Assembly: GCA_018003515.1 (NCBI GenBank)
Contig: JAGNDO010000019.1
Coordinates: 18,266-69,528, forward strand
Direction: 5' to 3'
Source: Caldilineaceae bacterium
GTDB lineage: Bacteria; Chloroflexota; Anaerolineae; Caldilineales; Caldilineaceae
Length of the DNA stretch: 51,263 nt
Shown: one piece after another, positions 38,895 to 48,189 of the stretch
How the letters are laid out: the number at the start of each line of letters is the position of its first letter
How positions within the stretch are numbered: the stretch's first letter is position 1
Made by a program: the position numbers and the translations under genes
Notes under the pieces: model-generated
Told to the model about the DNA's origin: nothing
The model's database searches: none
Seen by the model: the letters and a program-made list of their open reading frames with translations, nothing else

Positions 38895-39761
38895 ATGACT
38901 AACAAACCCATCGAAGAAACCGAAACTTTCCCACCCGCCACATGGCGGCTAATCCTAGAGAGCGAACCCCGATCCGGCCCGGCCAACATGGCGGTGGACG
39001 AGGCCATCGCCGAAGCCTGCGCCACGGGGGAGAGCTTGCCCACCCTGCGCTTTTACCGCTGGGATCCGGCCACCATCAGCCTGGGGCGCAACCAACCCGT
39101 GGCGGATCTGGATATGCCTCTCATCAAACGCGCCGGCTTTGACGTGGTGCGTCGCTCCACCGGCGGGCGGGCCATTCTGCACACGGACGAGTTGACCTAT
39201 TCCGTGGCCGCGCCGGCGGATGAACCCCGGGCCCGGGGCGGGGTGATGGACGCCTATCTGCGTCTGAGCAATGCACTGCTGGCCGGGCTGAACGGGCTGG
39301 ATCTGCCCGCGGACAAGGCCCCCGGCCACGTGCGGGCCGGCGCGGAGGTCTCCGCCGCCTGTTTCGAGGTGCCCAGCGCCTACGAGATCACATCCGGCGG
39401 GCGCAAACTGATGGGCAGCGCCCAGAGCCGGCGGGCCGGGTATGTGCTGCAACATGGCAGCCTGCCCCTGGTCGGGGAGATCACCCGGCTGGTGGACTAT
39501 TTGGCCCTGGACTCCCTGGGCGCTGAGATGTTGCGCCGTCAGCTTGGGGAGCGGGCCTGCACCCTGGCCCAAGCCCTGGCCGTGGCCGACGACTCGCCCC
39601 AACTGCGCTTCGAGAATGTGGCCGAAGCCCTGCTCCACGGCTTCAGCACCACCCTCAACCTCACCTTCAAACGCGCCACCCTCTCCCCCGCCGAGACCCG
39701 CCGTTCCGCCGTCCTGATCCGCGAACGCTTCGCCAACCCGGCGTGGACGGAGCAAAAATAG
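38895..39761 (+). CDS. LipM/LplA-family lipoyl(octanoyl) protein transferase
   Basis: 288-residue cofactor-transferase of the biotin/lipoate protein ligase fold. Motifs: [61 protein letters not shown] has a Cys at the position used by LipM octanoyltransferases as acyl-enzyme nucleophile. This favours octanoyl transfer from ACP (endogenous lipoate synthesis) over ATP-dependent LplA ligase. It acts on lipoyl domains of the 2-oxoacid dehydrogenases or glycine cleavage H protein. It lies 8 bases after ygfZ; both relate to Fe-S and lipoate enzymes, so joint expression makes sense. Confidence 0.87.
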   Translation: MTNKPIEETETFPPATWRLILESEPRSGPANMAVDEAIAEACATGESLPTLRFYRWDPATISLGRNQPVADLDMPLIKRAGFDVVRRSTGGRAILHTDELTYSVAAPADEPRARGGVMDAYLRLSNALLAGLNGLDLPADKAPGHVRAGAEVSAACFEVPSAYEITSGGRKLMGSAQSRRAGYVLQHGSLPLVGEITRLVDYLALDSLGAEMLRRQLGERACTLAQALAVADDSPQLRFENVAEALLHGFSTTLNLTFKRATLSPAETRRSAVLIRERFANPAWTEQK

Positions 39762-39868
39762 TATCGAGTAATGCGTATCGAATATCCCGTGGTGTTGACC
39801 ACATCTTCTTTCAAGAAAACAACGCTATACTCGCCACCACGCAATACTCGATACACGACACTCGATAC
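39761..39868. repeat. Inverted repeat, TCGAGTATCG family, copy 5
   Basis: GTATCGAGTAATGCGTATCG starts at the stop codon of the LipM gene, and CAATACTCGATACACGAC and ACTCGATAC close it at 39868, four bases before the next ATG. The loop carries GTGGTGTTGACCAC, shared with copies 1 and 6. Confidence 0.87.
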
Positions 39869-39872
39869 AAAC

Positions 39873-40160
39873 ATGGCCATCGGACTGCTCACCATCGAAC
39901 TTTATCTGCCCCTCAACGACAGCTTGAAGGGGAAGCGGGGGATCATCAAGCCCCTGATTGCCCGCTTGCGCCGGGATTTCAACGTCTCTGTGTGCGAAAG
40001 CGACGCCCAGGATATGTTGAGCCGCTGCGAGCTGCAAGTGGTCTGCGTCAGCGCCAACAGCGTGTTGGCCCACCGGCATCTTCAGCTTGTGGCCGACCGG
40101 GTGGAGGCGTGGCGCATGGACGCGGATTTGGTGGACTATTTTATTGAAATGGTGGAGTGA
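39873..40160 (+). CDS. DUF503 (YlxP-like) protein
   Basis: 95-residue conserved protein of the DUF503/YlxP family, found in many bacteria near ribosome-maturation genes; the biochemical role is not settled. It has the family start [20 protein letters not shown], then [16 protein letters not shown], and [23 protein letters not shown] 39873 is used because the in-frame stretch before it (to 39771) is repeat. The repeat abuts the start and no ribosome binding site is visible. A strong terminator follows at 40198. Confidence 0.88.
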   Translation: MAIGLLTIELYLPLNDSLKGKRGIIKPLIARLRRDFNVSVCESDAQDMLSRCELQVVCVSANSVLAHRHLQLVADRVEAWRMDADLVDYFIEMVE

Positions 40161-40197
40161 AGGACAATGCACAATTTTCAATGGACAATGCACAATG

Positions 40198-40241
40198 AAA
40201 AAGAGCGGGCCATCCGATGTGCTGGATGGCCCGCTCTTTTT
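40198..40241. terminator. bidirectional terminator between DUF503 and lgt
   Basis: Perfect 18-bp stem (40198-40215 with 40224-40241), 8-base loop, A-run before and T-run after. It ends the plus-strand ygfZ-lipM-DUF503 group and the convergent lgt. GACAATGCACAAT direct repeats (40162-40197) precede it. Confidence 0.93.
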
Positions 40242-40263
40242 TTGTTGGTTTGTTGCGTGTGGC

Positions 40264-41166
40264 CTAGACGCCTTGGCTGCTCAAGGCGGCCAGGGATTCT
40301 TCCGGGTGCTTTTTGGCCGACCAGCCTCGGTGACGCAGGAAGAGCAAGATTGAACTGATCACGATGCTGCCCAGGCCGATCCATTGGGCGGTGGCCAGGG
40401 TACCCATAGTCCAGGCGTCCGGGCGGAAGGCCTCGACCCAGAAACGGCCCAAGGGGTAGGCGATGAAATAGAGCAGGGCCATGTCGCCTATGCGCAGGCT
40501 ACGGCCAAAGCGGCGCATGATGAAGTAGAGTACGCCAAAGCTCAACAAGCTCCACCCGGCTTCGTAGAAGAAGGTGGGGTGGAAGCCGGTGGCCGCGTAC
40601 CAGTCGATGGCCGCTTGGCTGATGTTGGGGTCGCCACAGTAGCCCGGCGCACCCGTGGGAACCTGGCAAGGATAGTTCGGGTTGATGTGAAAGGCCCAGG
40701 CCACGTCCGTGGCCGGGCCGTAGAGTTCCTGGTTGACAAAGTTGCCCATACGTCCGACCGCCTGGGCGATGGGGACGTTGGGGGCCAGGAAGTCCAGATA
40801 TTTGATCACATTGAGCTTGTTGATCCAGCAATAGCCGATCACGGCGATGATGCCGCCCACCAGCCCGCCGTAGATCCCCAATCCCCGGAAACCACCGTTC
40901 CAGAAGTTGATGATGTCCATGGGGTGTTCCCGATAGTAGACCCAGCCGCCGCCATCCGCCGGGGAGCTGAAGACGTGGTAAAGCCGCGCCCCCATGATGC
41001 CGATCAACAGGGTCCAGGCCAGCAGATTCCAGATGTGATCCGGGTTTTCGCCGGCTTGGGCGGCCAGACGGCTGCTAAACCAGGCGGCCAAGGCCGCGCC
41101 GCCCACAATAAAGACGCCATACCAGTGCAGGGCAAAAGGTCCAATCTCAAAAATAACAGGATTCAT
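40264..41166 (-). CDS. lgt: prolipoprotein diacylglyceryl transferase
   Basis: 300-residue integral membrane enzyme with about seven helices. It transfers diacylglycerol from phosphatidylglycerol to the lipobox Cys of prolipoproteins, such as the lipoprotein at 35959. The signature GRMGNFVNQELYGPATDVAW is present, as are HPTFFYEAGWSLL and FRPDAW near the C-terminus. NFWNGGFRGLGIYGGLVGG has Tyr where the E. coli enzyme has its His103. An insertion (HINPNYPCQVPTGAPGYCGD) lies in the periplasmic arm. ATG 41166 follows TTAGGAGTATCT. This is the intact copy, compared with the degenerate one at 7321. Confidence 0.94.
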   Translation of the reverse strand: MNPVIFEIGPFALHWYGVFIVGGAALAAWFSSRLAAQAGENPDHIWNLLAWTLLIGIMGARLYHVFSSPADGGGWVYYREHPMDIINFWNGGFRGLGIYGGLVGGIIAVIGYCWINKLNVIKYLDFLAPNVPIAQAVGRMGNFVNQELYGPATDVAWAFHINPNYPCQVPTGAPGYCGDPNISQAAIDWYAATGFHPTFFYEAGWSLLSFGVLYFIMRRFGRSLRIGDMALLYFIAYPLGRFWVEAFRPDAWTMGTLATAQWIGLGSIVISSILLFLRHRGWSAKKHPEESLAALSSQGV

Positions 41167-41197
41167 AGATACTCCTAATCGTTGGATAATGACTCAC

Positions 41198-41321
41198 CTG
41201 CAAAAACCAGATTCTCACCGCAAAGACGCCAAGAAGCCAAGAAGTCAAGGAAAAAGAAGAGTTCCTCTCTACAAATCTGCGCGGTTCTCTGCGTTCTCTG
41301 CGGTTAAAATTCTTTTTGCAG
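41198..41321. repeat. CACCGCAAAGACGC / GTTCTCTGCGG inverted repeat region
   Basis: Outer arms CTGCAAAAA (41198-41206) and TTTTTGCAG (41313-41321) are exact complements. Inside, TCTCACCGCAAAGACGCCAA faces GCGTTCTCTGCGGTTAAAAT. A GCAAAGAG-like unit also appears within the cdaA coding sequence. Confidence 0.75.
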
Positions 41322-41326
41322 TCGGC

Positions 41327-41704
41327 TCATAGATGACTTAACACTGCTTCCATAAGATTCTTGGGGCTAAATGGTTTGATCAAAAAGGTGGCCAGACGCT
41401 CGTCGCTTTCCAGCGCGTGCTTGCCGGTTTTGGGGTCCGGGGCGGGGACTTTGGCCGTCAAGACGATTTTTGGCGTTTGGTCAAACTGTTGTCTGTCTGC
41501 CAGAAAATCCAGAAAATCCCAGCCGTTCTCGCCGGGCATCATGATGTCGATCAGAAAGAGGTCTATCTCGGTTGATTTCAAAATCTTGCGTGCTGCGGGA
41601 ACGCTGGACGCGCCGATCACTTCACAGCCGCTCTGGGACAGAATCAGCCGCACCAGGGTCACCACATCGGGTTCGTCTTCGAGATACAGAATTCGTTTTG
41701 TCAT
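41327..41704 (-). CDS. stand-alone response regulator receiver protein
   Basis: 125 residues, only a CheY-like receiver domain. Acidic pocket DEP after YLED, phospho-acceptor Asp in LFLIDIMMPG (about residue 53), Thr in IVLTAKV, Lys in FLIKPF. The loop between strand 4 and helix 4 is extended (PAPDPKTGKHALESDERL). There is no output domain, so it must signal through protein contact. It lies 7 bases after another receiver gene on the same strand and follows AAGGTTGGC, so the two are cotranscribed. Confidence 0.92.
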   Translation of the reverse strand: MTKRILYLEDEPDVVTLVRLILSQSGCEVIGASSVPAARKILKSTEIDLFLIDIMMPGENGWDFLDFLADRQQFDQTPKIVLTAKVPAPDPKTGKHALESDERLATFLIKPFSPKNLMEAVLSHL

Positions 41705-41711
41705 GCCAACC

Positions 41712-42116
41712 TTAGGCGACTAAGACTCGATCCACCAACTGTTGCAAAGCATCCAGCGCAAAGGGTTTGTGGATGATTTCGGCTGCCCCCAACTGTACCG
41801 CCTGTTGATCCACCATCCGATTGGAATGGGCGGTCATGACGACACAGGGCAGGTCGGGATAGTGTTCGGTCAACCACTGCACAAGTTGGAGACCCGTTTC
41901 GTTGGGCATGACCACATCGGTGATCACCAATGACCAGAAACCGGATTTGAGCAATGATCGGGCCTCTGCCGCAGAATTGCAGGTAACAACATCATAGCTG
42001 CCAGAGCGCCGCAACAACATGCTGACAAAGCGTCCCAGCTTCTCTTCGTCGTCAACCACCAATATCTTTTTGAGATGGGTTTGGGCTATTGGGGAGATTG
42101 TGAGCCGGTTATCCAT
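41712..42116 (-). CDS. stand-alone response regulator receiver protein
   Basis: 134 residues. A short N-terminal tail (MDNRLTISPIAQTHLKK) precedes a single receiver domain: DDE pocket (ILVVDDEEKL), phospho-acceptor Asp in LVITDVVMPN (about residue 69), Thr in VVMTAHS, Lys in IIHKPF. No output domain. It is the first gene of a two-gene unit with the receiver at 41327. No histidine kinase is in the window, so partners lie elsewhere. ATG 42116 follows AGGAAGCTT. Confidence 0.92.
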   Translation of the reverse strand: MDNRLTISPIAQTHLKKILVVDDEEKLGRFVSMLLRRSGSYDVVTCNSAAEARSLLKSGFWSLVITDVVMPNETGLQLVQWLTEHYPDLPCVVMTAHSNRMVDQQAVQLGAAEIIHKPFALDALQQLVDRVLVA

Positions 42117-42352
42117 AAGCTTCCTCAGAGTGCGATTCAGGGCGGATTGGGGTGATGTGGAGCCAACAGAAGAAGATGCAGTTTGCTGGACCGGGTGGGG
42201 CAGAGAAAAATGACCGATCGGTCCATCTGCTTATTATAGCACGGCCGATTGAATTCCGTATCCACCCAGGCTACCCTCTTGACGCGGCCCGGGCTAGGAT
42301 ATTTGTACCAGGCCATCCCCCAGCCGCCTTTGGCACGCTCCCGACCCCATTT

Positions 42353-43303
42353 CTATGGCGAGGCGAAAAGAGCCCCTCCCTCAAGCCAGCTTTCCACTGT
42401 GCGCCCGATGCGTTCCAAACTCTGGGCGCTGACCTTGTCCAAGCTGTCGGCGGTGGTGTGCCAGTGGGGATAGTCGAAATCGATCATGTCGGCGGCGGGG
42501 ATGCCTGCTTGGAGAAAGGGGGTATGGTCGTCGGTCATGGCATAGCCGGGCTGGTTGATGATGGTGTCGCCATAGCCCAAGCTGGCGGCTTGAGACCAAA
42601 GTGCTTGACTCAGCCCAGGGCTACCGGTGCGCTCCACGTAGACTTGCTGATCCGCATCCCCGATCATGTCGACGATCACGGCGAACCGGGGATCTGCGCA
42701 GGGGGGCACGTCGTCTTGATGGGTCACATAGTAAGCACTGCCCAGGATCCAGTCCCAGCCCGGAATACGTCCGTTGTCTTCGGCGTCAAAGAAGACCAGG
42801 CAGATCGTATGGCCGCTGGCCGCCACATCCAGGGTGCGGGCCAACTCTAAAAGCACGGCCACACCGGACGCGCCGTCGTTGGCCCCAGGCACCGGCTGGC
42901 TCTGCAAGGCTGGGTCCGGGTCTTCGTCCGCCACCATGCGGGTGTCATAGTGCGCCCCGATCACCCCGGCAGGCCCACTGCCCTGCACGGCGATCAGGTT
43001 GCGGGCCGCCACATCCCCGGCCACCACATAGGGCTGCTCGGTCACCTGCCAGCCCAAAGTTTGCAACTCCTGGATCAGCCAATCACCCATAGCCCGGTTG
43101 GACGGGCTGCCGGTGATGCGGTGGCCAAAGGCAAGCTGGCGCGCCACCTGATCCAAGGCCATCTGGCCGGAGAAGTCCACATCGGCCACCGTCTCCTCGG
43201 CCGGCGTGCGCAATCCCCAGGCCAGATAGGCAAAGTAGCCCACGGCCCCGGCCAGAACCAGAACAACCAAAATCTCTGCTGCATAAGAGCGAAGACGCGC
43301 CAT
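42353..43303 (-). CDS. membrane-anchored M28 family metallopeptidase
   Basis: 316 residues. An N-terminal membrane anchor (about 9-29, AEILVVLVLAGAVGYFAYLA) is followed by an M28 zinc-peptidase domain of the aminopeptidase/glutaminyl-cyclase type on the outer face. The two-metal ligands are visible: His and Asp in IGAHYDTR, Asp in PGANDGASG, Glu/Asp in FFDAEDNG, Asp in DMIGDAD and His in DYPHWHTTADS. FDAEDNG resembles glutaminyl-peptide cyclotransferases, so cyclase activity is possible. Start ATG 43303 lies 11 bases beyond the der stop, with AAGGG upstream; the long in-frame extension to 43759 overlaps der and is not real. Coupled to der. Confidence 0.87.
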   Translation of the reverse strand: MARLRSYAAEILVVLVLAGAVGYFAYLAWGLRTPAEETVADVDFSGQMALDQVARQLAFGHRITGSPSNRAMGDWLIQELQTLGWQVTEQPYVVAGDVAARNLIAVQGSGPAGVIGAHYDTRMVADEDPDPALQSQPVPGANDGASGVAVLLELARTLDVAASGHTICLVFFDAEDNGRIPGWDWILGSAYYVTHQDDVPPCADPRFAVIVDMIGDADQQVYVERTGSPGLSQALWSQAASLGYGDTIINQPGYAMTDDHTPFLQAGIPAADMIDFDYPHWHTTADSLDKVSAQSLERIGRTVESWLEGGALFASP

Positions 43304-43314
43304 TATAAAAACCC

Positions 43315-44712
43315 TTACGCTTCTTCTCGGTTGCTGGTGCGCTTGCGCATAAAGATACGGATGGGCGTGCCTACATAGGGATAGCGATCCCGTAGCTTGT
43401 TTTCGATGTGGCGTTGATAGGAGAAATGCACCAGTTCTGGGTCGTTGACAAAGATCACAAAGGTGGGCGGTTCGATCTCCACCTGGGTGGCGTAGTAAAG
43501 ACGCAGCCGTCGGCCCAGGCGGGAAGGGGGCATGGTCTCGGCGTACATTTCTTGCAGGAACTGGTTCAGCTCCCCTGTGCGGATGCGCCGCTTGCGTTCT
43601 TCGGCTATTTCCAGAGCCAGGGGCAGGATCTTGCTGATCCGCTGTTTGGTCAGGGCGCTGATGAAGATCACCGGCACATAGTCCATGAACTTCAGGGCTT
43701 CCCGCACCTCTTCGGTGAAGGTGTTCATGGTGTAGGCGTCTTTGTCGATGGCGTCCCATTTGTTGATCAAGACAATGACGCTCTTGGCCTTTTCCAGCAC
43801 ATAGCTGGCCACATGGGTATCCTGGGCGGTGACCCCCTCTTGGGCGTCGATGAGCAGCAGGGCCACATCCGCCCGGTCGATGCTGCGCACGCTGCGCAGG
43901 ACGCTGTATTTCTCGATGCCCGGCTCAACTTTGCCCCGGCGCCGAATGCCGGCCGTGTCGATGAGGACGACCTTTTGGCCATGAAAGACCAGTTCGGTGT
44001 CGATGGGATCCCGGGTGGTGCCGGGCACATTGCTGACAATGGAGCGCTCCTCGCCCATCAGGGCGTTGAGCAGTGTACTCTTGCCCACGTTGGGGCGGCC
44101 CAGAATGGCGATGCGCACGACGTCAGGCTTTTCATCGTCTTCAAGATCCCGATAGGGGGGCAGGACTTTCACCACTTCGTCCAGCAGATCCCCCACACCA
44201 TCGCCGTGATAGGCGCTGATGGGTACGGGGTAGGTCAGTCCCAGATTCCAGAATTCAGCCGCGTTGAGTTGGCGCTCTTGGCTTTCCGCCTTGTTGACGG
44301 CCAAAAAGAGGGGTTTTTGCGTGCGCCGCAGGGTCTCGGCCAACTCCTGGTCTGCCGCGGTCACCCCCTCCATGCCATCCACCACAAAGATGATGGCGTC
44401 TGCTTCGTCCATAGCCACCTGGGCCTGGTTGCGGATCTCCACCACAAAGCGAGACGAGTTTTCGGCCAACGCCTCCGGGCCTTCCACCCCCTGGCGCACC
44501 TGACGTTGCAGGCTGCTGTCAGATTCCAGCCCGCCTGTGTCCACCACAGTAAAGTCCACCCCGTTCCAATCGGATTGACCATAGATACGGTCTCGGGTGG
44601 TGCCGGGCAGATCCTCAACAATGGCGATGCGACGTCCGACCAGCCGGTTGAAGAGGGTAGATTTACCAACGTTCGGGCGACCCACCAGAGCCACCACAGG
44701 TTTTCTATTCAT
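43315..44712 (-). CDS. der: ribosome-assembly GTPase Der (EngA)
   Basis: 465-residue GTPase with two tandem G domains and a C-terminal KH-like domain, needed for 50S subunit assembly. First domain: GRPNVGKST (11-19), DTGGL, NKAE. Second domain: GRPNVGKST again (about 205), DTAGIRRRG, NKWD. The KH-like end carries PPTFVIFVNDPELVHFSYQR. Length and order are typical. The start at ATG 44712 has only weak upstream pairing. It is followed after 11 bases by the M28 peptidase gene, an unexpected partner. Confidence 0.97.
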   Translation of the reverse strand: MNRKPVVALVGRPNVGKSTLFNRLVGRRIAIVEDLPGTTRDRIYGQSDWNGVDFTVVDTGGLESDSSLQRQVRQGVEGPEALAENSSRFVVEIRNQAQVAMDEADAIIFVVDGMEGVTAADQELAETLRRTQKPLFLAVNKAESQERQLNAAEFWNLGLTYPVPISAYHGDGVGDLLDEVVKVLPPYRDLEDDEKPDVVRIAILGRPNVGKSTLLNALMGEERSIVSNVPGTTRDPIDTELVFHGQKVVLIDTAGIRRRGKVEPGIEKYSVLRSVRSIDRADVALLLIDAQEGVTAQDTHVASYVLEKAKSVIVLINKWDAIDKDAYTMNTFTEEVREALKFMDYVPVIFISALTKQRISKILPLALEIAEERKRRIRTGELNQFLQEMYAETMPPSRLGRRLRLYYATQVEIEPPTFVIFVNDPELVHFSYQRHIENKLRDRYPYVGTPIRIFMRKRTSNREEA

Positions 44713-44856
44713 AGGTCACACAAAATACTTTCTGAGATAAGAAGCTGTCTGACGAGTAGCCACGAAGAAGGGAAGAAAGGCAGGTTCACGAAGGAAAAGA
44801 GGTTCTTTTGTCTTTTTCGTCAACCGTTCTCACCTTCAGGGCGGCGGGTCAGCCGC

Positions 44857-46143
44857 TTAGGGTGTTGGCGTCGGGTTGGCCGGTATAGGCCCGTTGGCGG
44901 CGGGTGGGGGAAGTTGTCCCGAAATCACCACTTCCACCACCTGGGGATTGATCCCCTGCACCCGGATACCCTCCGGGGTGATCACTTGCACTTCCAGCAC
45001 GTGGCTGCCGGGGGCCAGCCCACTGGCATCCAGGCTCACCCGCACCTCGTCCGGGCTGAGATTTTCCAGCCGGTTCACCGGCCCGCTCAAGAAGACATCC
45101 ACGCTTTCCAACGAAACCGAGGCGCTCAACCCATCGTCCAGCCCTTGGATCACGGGTTGGCGCTTGATGGTGCGGGTGGCCTCCACCGGGGTGATGGTCA
45201 CCGTGACCACCACGCTGCCGCTCTCGGCGGTGACATTTTCGGGCAAATTTAAGACCAGTCGCTCCACCACGGTCTCCACGGCCCCGGCGATGGAGAGGGG
45301 GGTGGTCTGCACAAAGCCGGGCAGATTGTTCAAGGTGTCCGAACTGCCCAGCAGCACCACCGTGGCCGGTTCCACCTGGATATTGGTGACACTGTAGCCA
45401 TCCGCCGGTTGACCGTCGGGTTCCACCACCACGGCCACCGTGCGCCGCCCGGCCCGCTGCACAATCGGCACCACCACTGTTACCTTGGACGGCTCCACGA
45501 TCACCCGATCCACAGGTTGGTTCTGGCTGTTGCGCGGGCTGACAATTTCGCTGCTCTCCACCCGGGAACGGGCTTCCCGCAGATAGACCTCGACCACGCC
45601 AAAAGTGACCTGGTTGACCTGAACCGCCGGCCCAGTCACCGTGATGAAGGCGGGTGTGGAGAGGGGAGGCTGCTCGTCATACCCCACGGCCGGCGAATCC
45701 ATGATGGTGATCTGGACGGGAACCGTCTTGGTGATCACCGGTTCAACCTGGACGCGCAAGCGCCGGGGCTGCTTGTCCAGGATATCCACCTCCGGGTTCA
45801 GGGGGACCACCTGCACATCCACATCGTTCTCCCCAGCCTTGAGGCCGTCCAGATCGATATAGACGCTGAAATCGCTGGCGCTCAGGGTTTCCCAGGTCAA
45901 TCTGGGTGCCCCGATGGTCACGGTGACAGATGTCTTGCCCAGATCTTGCAGGGTCTGCAAATTTTCGGGCAATTGGCCCCGCACCTGCAAGGGGATGGTG
46001 GTGGGGAAGACCCCCCGCTCATAGGGATTTTCTTGGTTCACCGCCACCAGCCAGACAATAATGGCCAAAATCAGGGCCATCAAAACCGTGGAGATCGAGC
46101 TAAAAAATCCAATTACTTTTTTGGGTAAAGAGGGTAGATGCAT
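44857..46143 (-). CDS. cdaR: YbbR-domain regulator of diadenylate cyclase (CdaR)
   Basis: 428 residues: one N-terminal transmembrane helix (about 18-36, STVLMALILAIIVWLVAVNQ) and about four extracytoplasmic YbbR repeats, recognisable by recurring VxVxVxP strands (PVQITIMDSPAVGYD, VEPSKVTVVVPIVQRAG, VVTVTITPVEATR, VSLDASGLAPGSHVLEVQV). It ends with a Pro-rich tail. CdaR modulates CdaA, with which it shares the operon; only 2 bases separate them. c-di-AMP controls osmolyte transport and wall homeostasis. ATG 46143. The der gene follows downstream after a 144-base spacer. Confidence 0.92.
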   Translation of the reverse strand: MHLPSLPKKVIGFFSSISTVLMALILAIIVWLVAVNQENPYERGVFPTTIPLQVRGQLPENLQTLQDLGKTSVTVTIGAPRLTWETLSASDFSVYIDLDGLKAGENDVDVQVVPLNPEVDILDKQPRRLRVQVEPVITKTVPVQITIMDSPAVGYDEQPPLSTPAFITVTGPAVQVNQVTFGVVEVYLREARSRVESSEIVSPRNSQNQPVDRVIVEPSKVTVVVPIVQRAGRRTVAVVVEPDGQPADGYSVTNIQVEPATVVLLGSSDTLNNLPGFVQTTPLSIAGAVETVVERLVLNLPENVTAESGSVVVTVTITPVEATRTIKRQPVIQGLDDGLSASVSLESVDVFLSGPVNRLENLSPDEVRVSLDASGLAPGSHVLEVQVITPEGIRVQGINPQVVEVVISGQLPPPAANGPIPANPTPTP

Positions 46144-46145
46144 GG

Positions 46146-47060
46146 TTATAACTGGGCCGAATTGATAGGTGAATCGTCATCTGGCCGCGCCAGGACGTCT
46201 TCTGGGTCTAAAATTCTTTCCGCCCCCTCGTCGTTCACATCGTCCTCTGCACTCTTTGCGCTCTTTGCGCCCTCCCCATCTGCTTGGGCGGGACCATAAA
46301 ATTCCGTCAGGATACGACGCAGGCGGTTGACATCCAAACGGCGCACGATGCGCCCGTTGCGGGCCACGGACATGGTGCCGGTCTCTTCGGAGACGACCAA
46401 AGTCAGGGCATCGGTCTGCTCGGTGATGCCGATGGCGGCCCGGTGGCGGGTGCCCAACTGGCTGTCCTTCAATTCCCGCTGGGTCAGGGGCAGCACACAG
46501 CCCGCGGCCATGATCCGTTGGCGCTGGATGATCACCGCACCATCATGCAGGGCGGTGTTGGGGAAGAAGAGGGTTTGCAGCAACTCCGAAGTCACCTCGG
46601 CGTCGATGGCCACACCCCGATCCACATACTCTCCCAGGCCGCTATCCCCCTCCACCACGATCAACGCCCCGTGTCGGCGGTTGGACATCTGCTCCATGGC
46701 CCGCACGATCTCGGTGATCAACTGCTGGGTGGCGGCCCCGCCGTTGCGCCGGGCAAAGAAGAAGTTGGATCGTCCCACCCGCTCCAAGGCTCGACGCAGT
46801 TCGGGCTGAAAGATCACCGGCACGGCCACCAACACGGCCAGAGAACTGGTGCGGGCCAGCCAACTAAAGGCGGTCAGGTTGACAAAGTTGGTCACCGCCG
46901 CAATCCCCAGCCCGATGATCAAAATACCCCGCAGCAACTGCATGGCCTGGGTACCCTGAAACAAGCGCAGCAACAGATAGAATACCAGGGTCACAAGCCC
47001 GATATCCAGGATGCTTTGCCAATCATTTAATCGTTTGAACAGGGTCAGGATGTCTGTCAT
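46146..47060 (-). CDS. cdaA: diadenylate cyclase CdaA
   Basis: Membrane-bound enzyme making cyclic di-AMP from two ATP. 304 residues: three transmembrane helices in the first 90 residues, a coiled linker, then the DAC domain with LHDGAVII (DGA motif) and GTRHRAAIG (RHR motif), both intact. The C-terminal tail beyond TEFYGPAQ (about 50 residues) is acidic and contains GEGAKSAKSAED, encoded by a GCGCAAAGAGCGCAAAGAG repeat like those found between genes. ATG 47060 follows CCC and lacks a strong ribosome binding site. First gene of the cdaA-cdaR unit; repeat copy 6 lies just upstream. Confidence 0.95.
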   Translation of the reverse strand: MTDILTLFKRLNDWQSILDIGLVTLVFYLLLRLFQGTQAMQLLRGILIIGLGIAAVTNFVNLTAFSWLARTSSLAVLVAVPVIFQPELRRALERVGRSNFFFARRNGGAATQQLITEIVRAMEQMSNRRHGALIVVEGDSGLGEYVDRGVAIDAEVTSELLQTLFFPNTALHDGAVIIQRQRIMAAGCVLPLTQRELKDSQLGTRHRAAIGITEQTDALTLVVSEETGTMSVARNGRIVRRLDVNRLRRILTEFYGPAQADGEGAKSAKSAEDDVNDEGAERILDPEDVLARPDDDSPINSAQL

Positions 47061-47092
47061 GGGTAATTGTCAGATTCTGAAAAGGTGTTTTG

Positions 47093-47195
47093 CGTATCGT
47101 GTATCGAGTATTTTGTGGCGTTGACCACGCGTGGTCCAATGAAACGAAATGGTGTCCGACACGAAATACTCGATACTCGATACGCATTACTCGAT
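47093..47195. repeat. Inverted repeat, TCGAGTATCG family, copy 6
   Basis: CGTATCGTGTATCGAGTATT (47093-47112) faces AAATACTCGATACTCGATACG (47164-47184). The loop has TTGTGGCGTTGACCACG followed by a second small hairpin (CCACGCGTGG). It lies between the argF stop and the cdaA start (both minus strand). Confidence 0.88.
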
Positions 47196-47196
47196 T

Positions 47197-48138
47197 CTAC
47201 AGCGCCACGCCGCCCAAAATATGGGCCAAAATGGCCTTTTGGGCGTGTAGCCGGTTGTGGGCCTGGGGGAAGAGCAGGCTGTTGACGCCGGGGGCCACGC
47301 CATCGGCCACGTCATCGGTGATCTCTTCGCCCCGGTGGGCGGGCAGACAGTGCATGAGCGCGGTGCTGGCCTTGCCCGTGCGGGCCACCAAGTCCGCGTT
47401 GACCTGATAAGGCGGGAAAATTGCGTTACGTTTTGCGCTCTCCGCCTCTTGCCCCATGCTGGTCCAAATGTCAGTGTAGATCACATCGGCCCCAGCCACC
47501 CCGTCTAACTCCGTGGTCACAGTGATGTCGGCCCCACTGGCCTCCACCACCGCCGGGTCCGGTTGATAGCCCACAGGGGCCACCACCACCATGCGCAGCC
47601 CCACCTTGCCGGCGGCCTGGATCAAACTCGTCGCCACATTGCTGGCCCCATCCCCCACATAGGCCATAGTCAGCCCGTCCAACTCGCCCAGGTGCTCCCA
47701 GACGGTGAAGAGGTCGGTCAGGGCCTGGCAGGGATGGCTGAAGGCGCTGAGGCCGTTGATCACCGGCACGCTGCCCCATTCGGCCATCTCCAGGATATGC
47801 TTGTGGTCAAAGACCCGGGCCATGATGCCGTCCGCATAGCCGCTGAGGACGCGCGCCACATCCGGCGCGCTCTCCCGGCTGCCCAGCCCCACCTCCGCCG
47901 GGGAGAGGTAGAAAGCGTAGCCGCCCAAGTGCTGCATACCCATCTCGAAGCTGACCCGGGTGCGCAGGCTGGGCTTTTGAAAGAGCAGGGCCAGGGATTT
48001 GTTGGCCAGGATGGGGGCGTTGGCCCCCTTGGCCGCCCGTTCGTCTTTTAGGGTCTTGGCCAAGTGCATCAAGCCCCAAAATTGATCAGAACTCAGGCTG
48101 TCGATATCGATAAAGTGTTGCAAAGCAGGAATGGTCAT
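47197..48138 (-). CDS. argF: ornithine carbamoyltransferase
   Basis: Forms citrulline from ornithine and carbamoyl phosphate in arginine synthesis. 313 residues. The carbamoyl-phosphate loop is [13 protein letters not shown], with Leu where Thr is most common (STRTR). [17 protein letters not shown] and the ornithine-side loop [15 protein letters not shown] are typical of OTC. The PAHRG and DxxxSMG combination argues for OTC over aspartate or N-acetylornithine transcarbamylases. ATG 48138 with GGAAACGAAC upstream. No other arginine gene is nearby. Cytoplasmic trimer by family. Confidence 0.93.
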   Translation of the reverse strand: MTIPALQHFIDIDSLSSDQFWGLMHLAKTLKDERAAKGANAPILANKSLALLFQKPSLRTRVSFEMGMQHLGGYAFYLSPAEVGLGSRESAPDVARVLSGYADGIMARVFDHKHILEMAEWGSVPVINGLSAFSHPCQALTDLFTVWEHLGELDGLTMAYVGDGASNVATSLIQAAGKVGLRMVVVAPVGYQPDPAVVEASGADITVTTELDGVAGADVIYTDIWTSMGQEAESAKRNAIFPPYQVNADLVARTGKASTALMHCLPAHRGEEITDDVADGVAPGVNSLLFPQAHNRLHAQKAILAHILGGVAL

Positions 48139-48189
48139 GTTCGTTTCCTCAGAATAGCTGAGAGTTTAAGAAAGATTTTCACTGTAGCG

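Noticed and set aside
43304..43759. N-terminal extension of the M28 peptidase
   Set aside because: Lies entirely inside der on the same strand in another frame and lacks any domain; the membrane anchor begins at ATG 43303.
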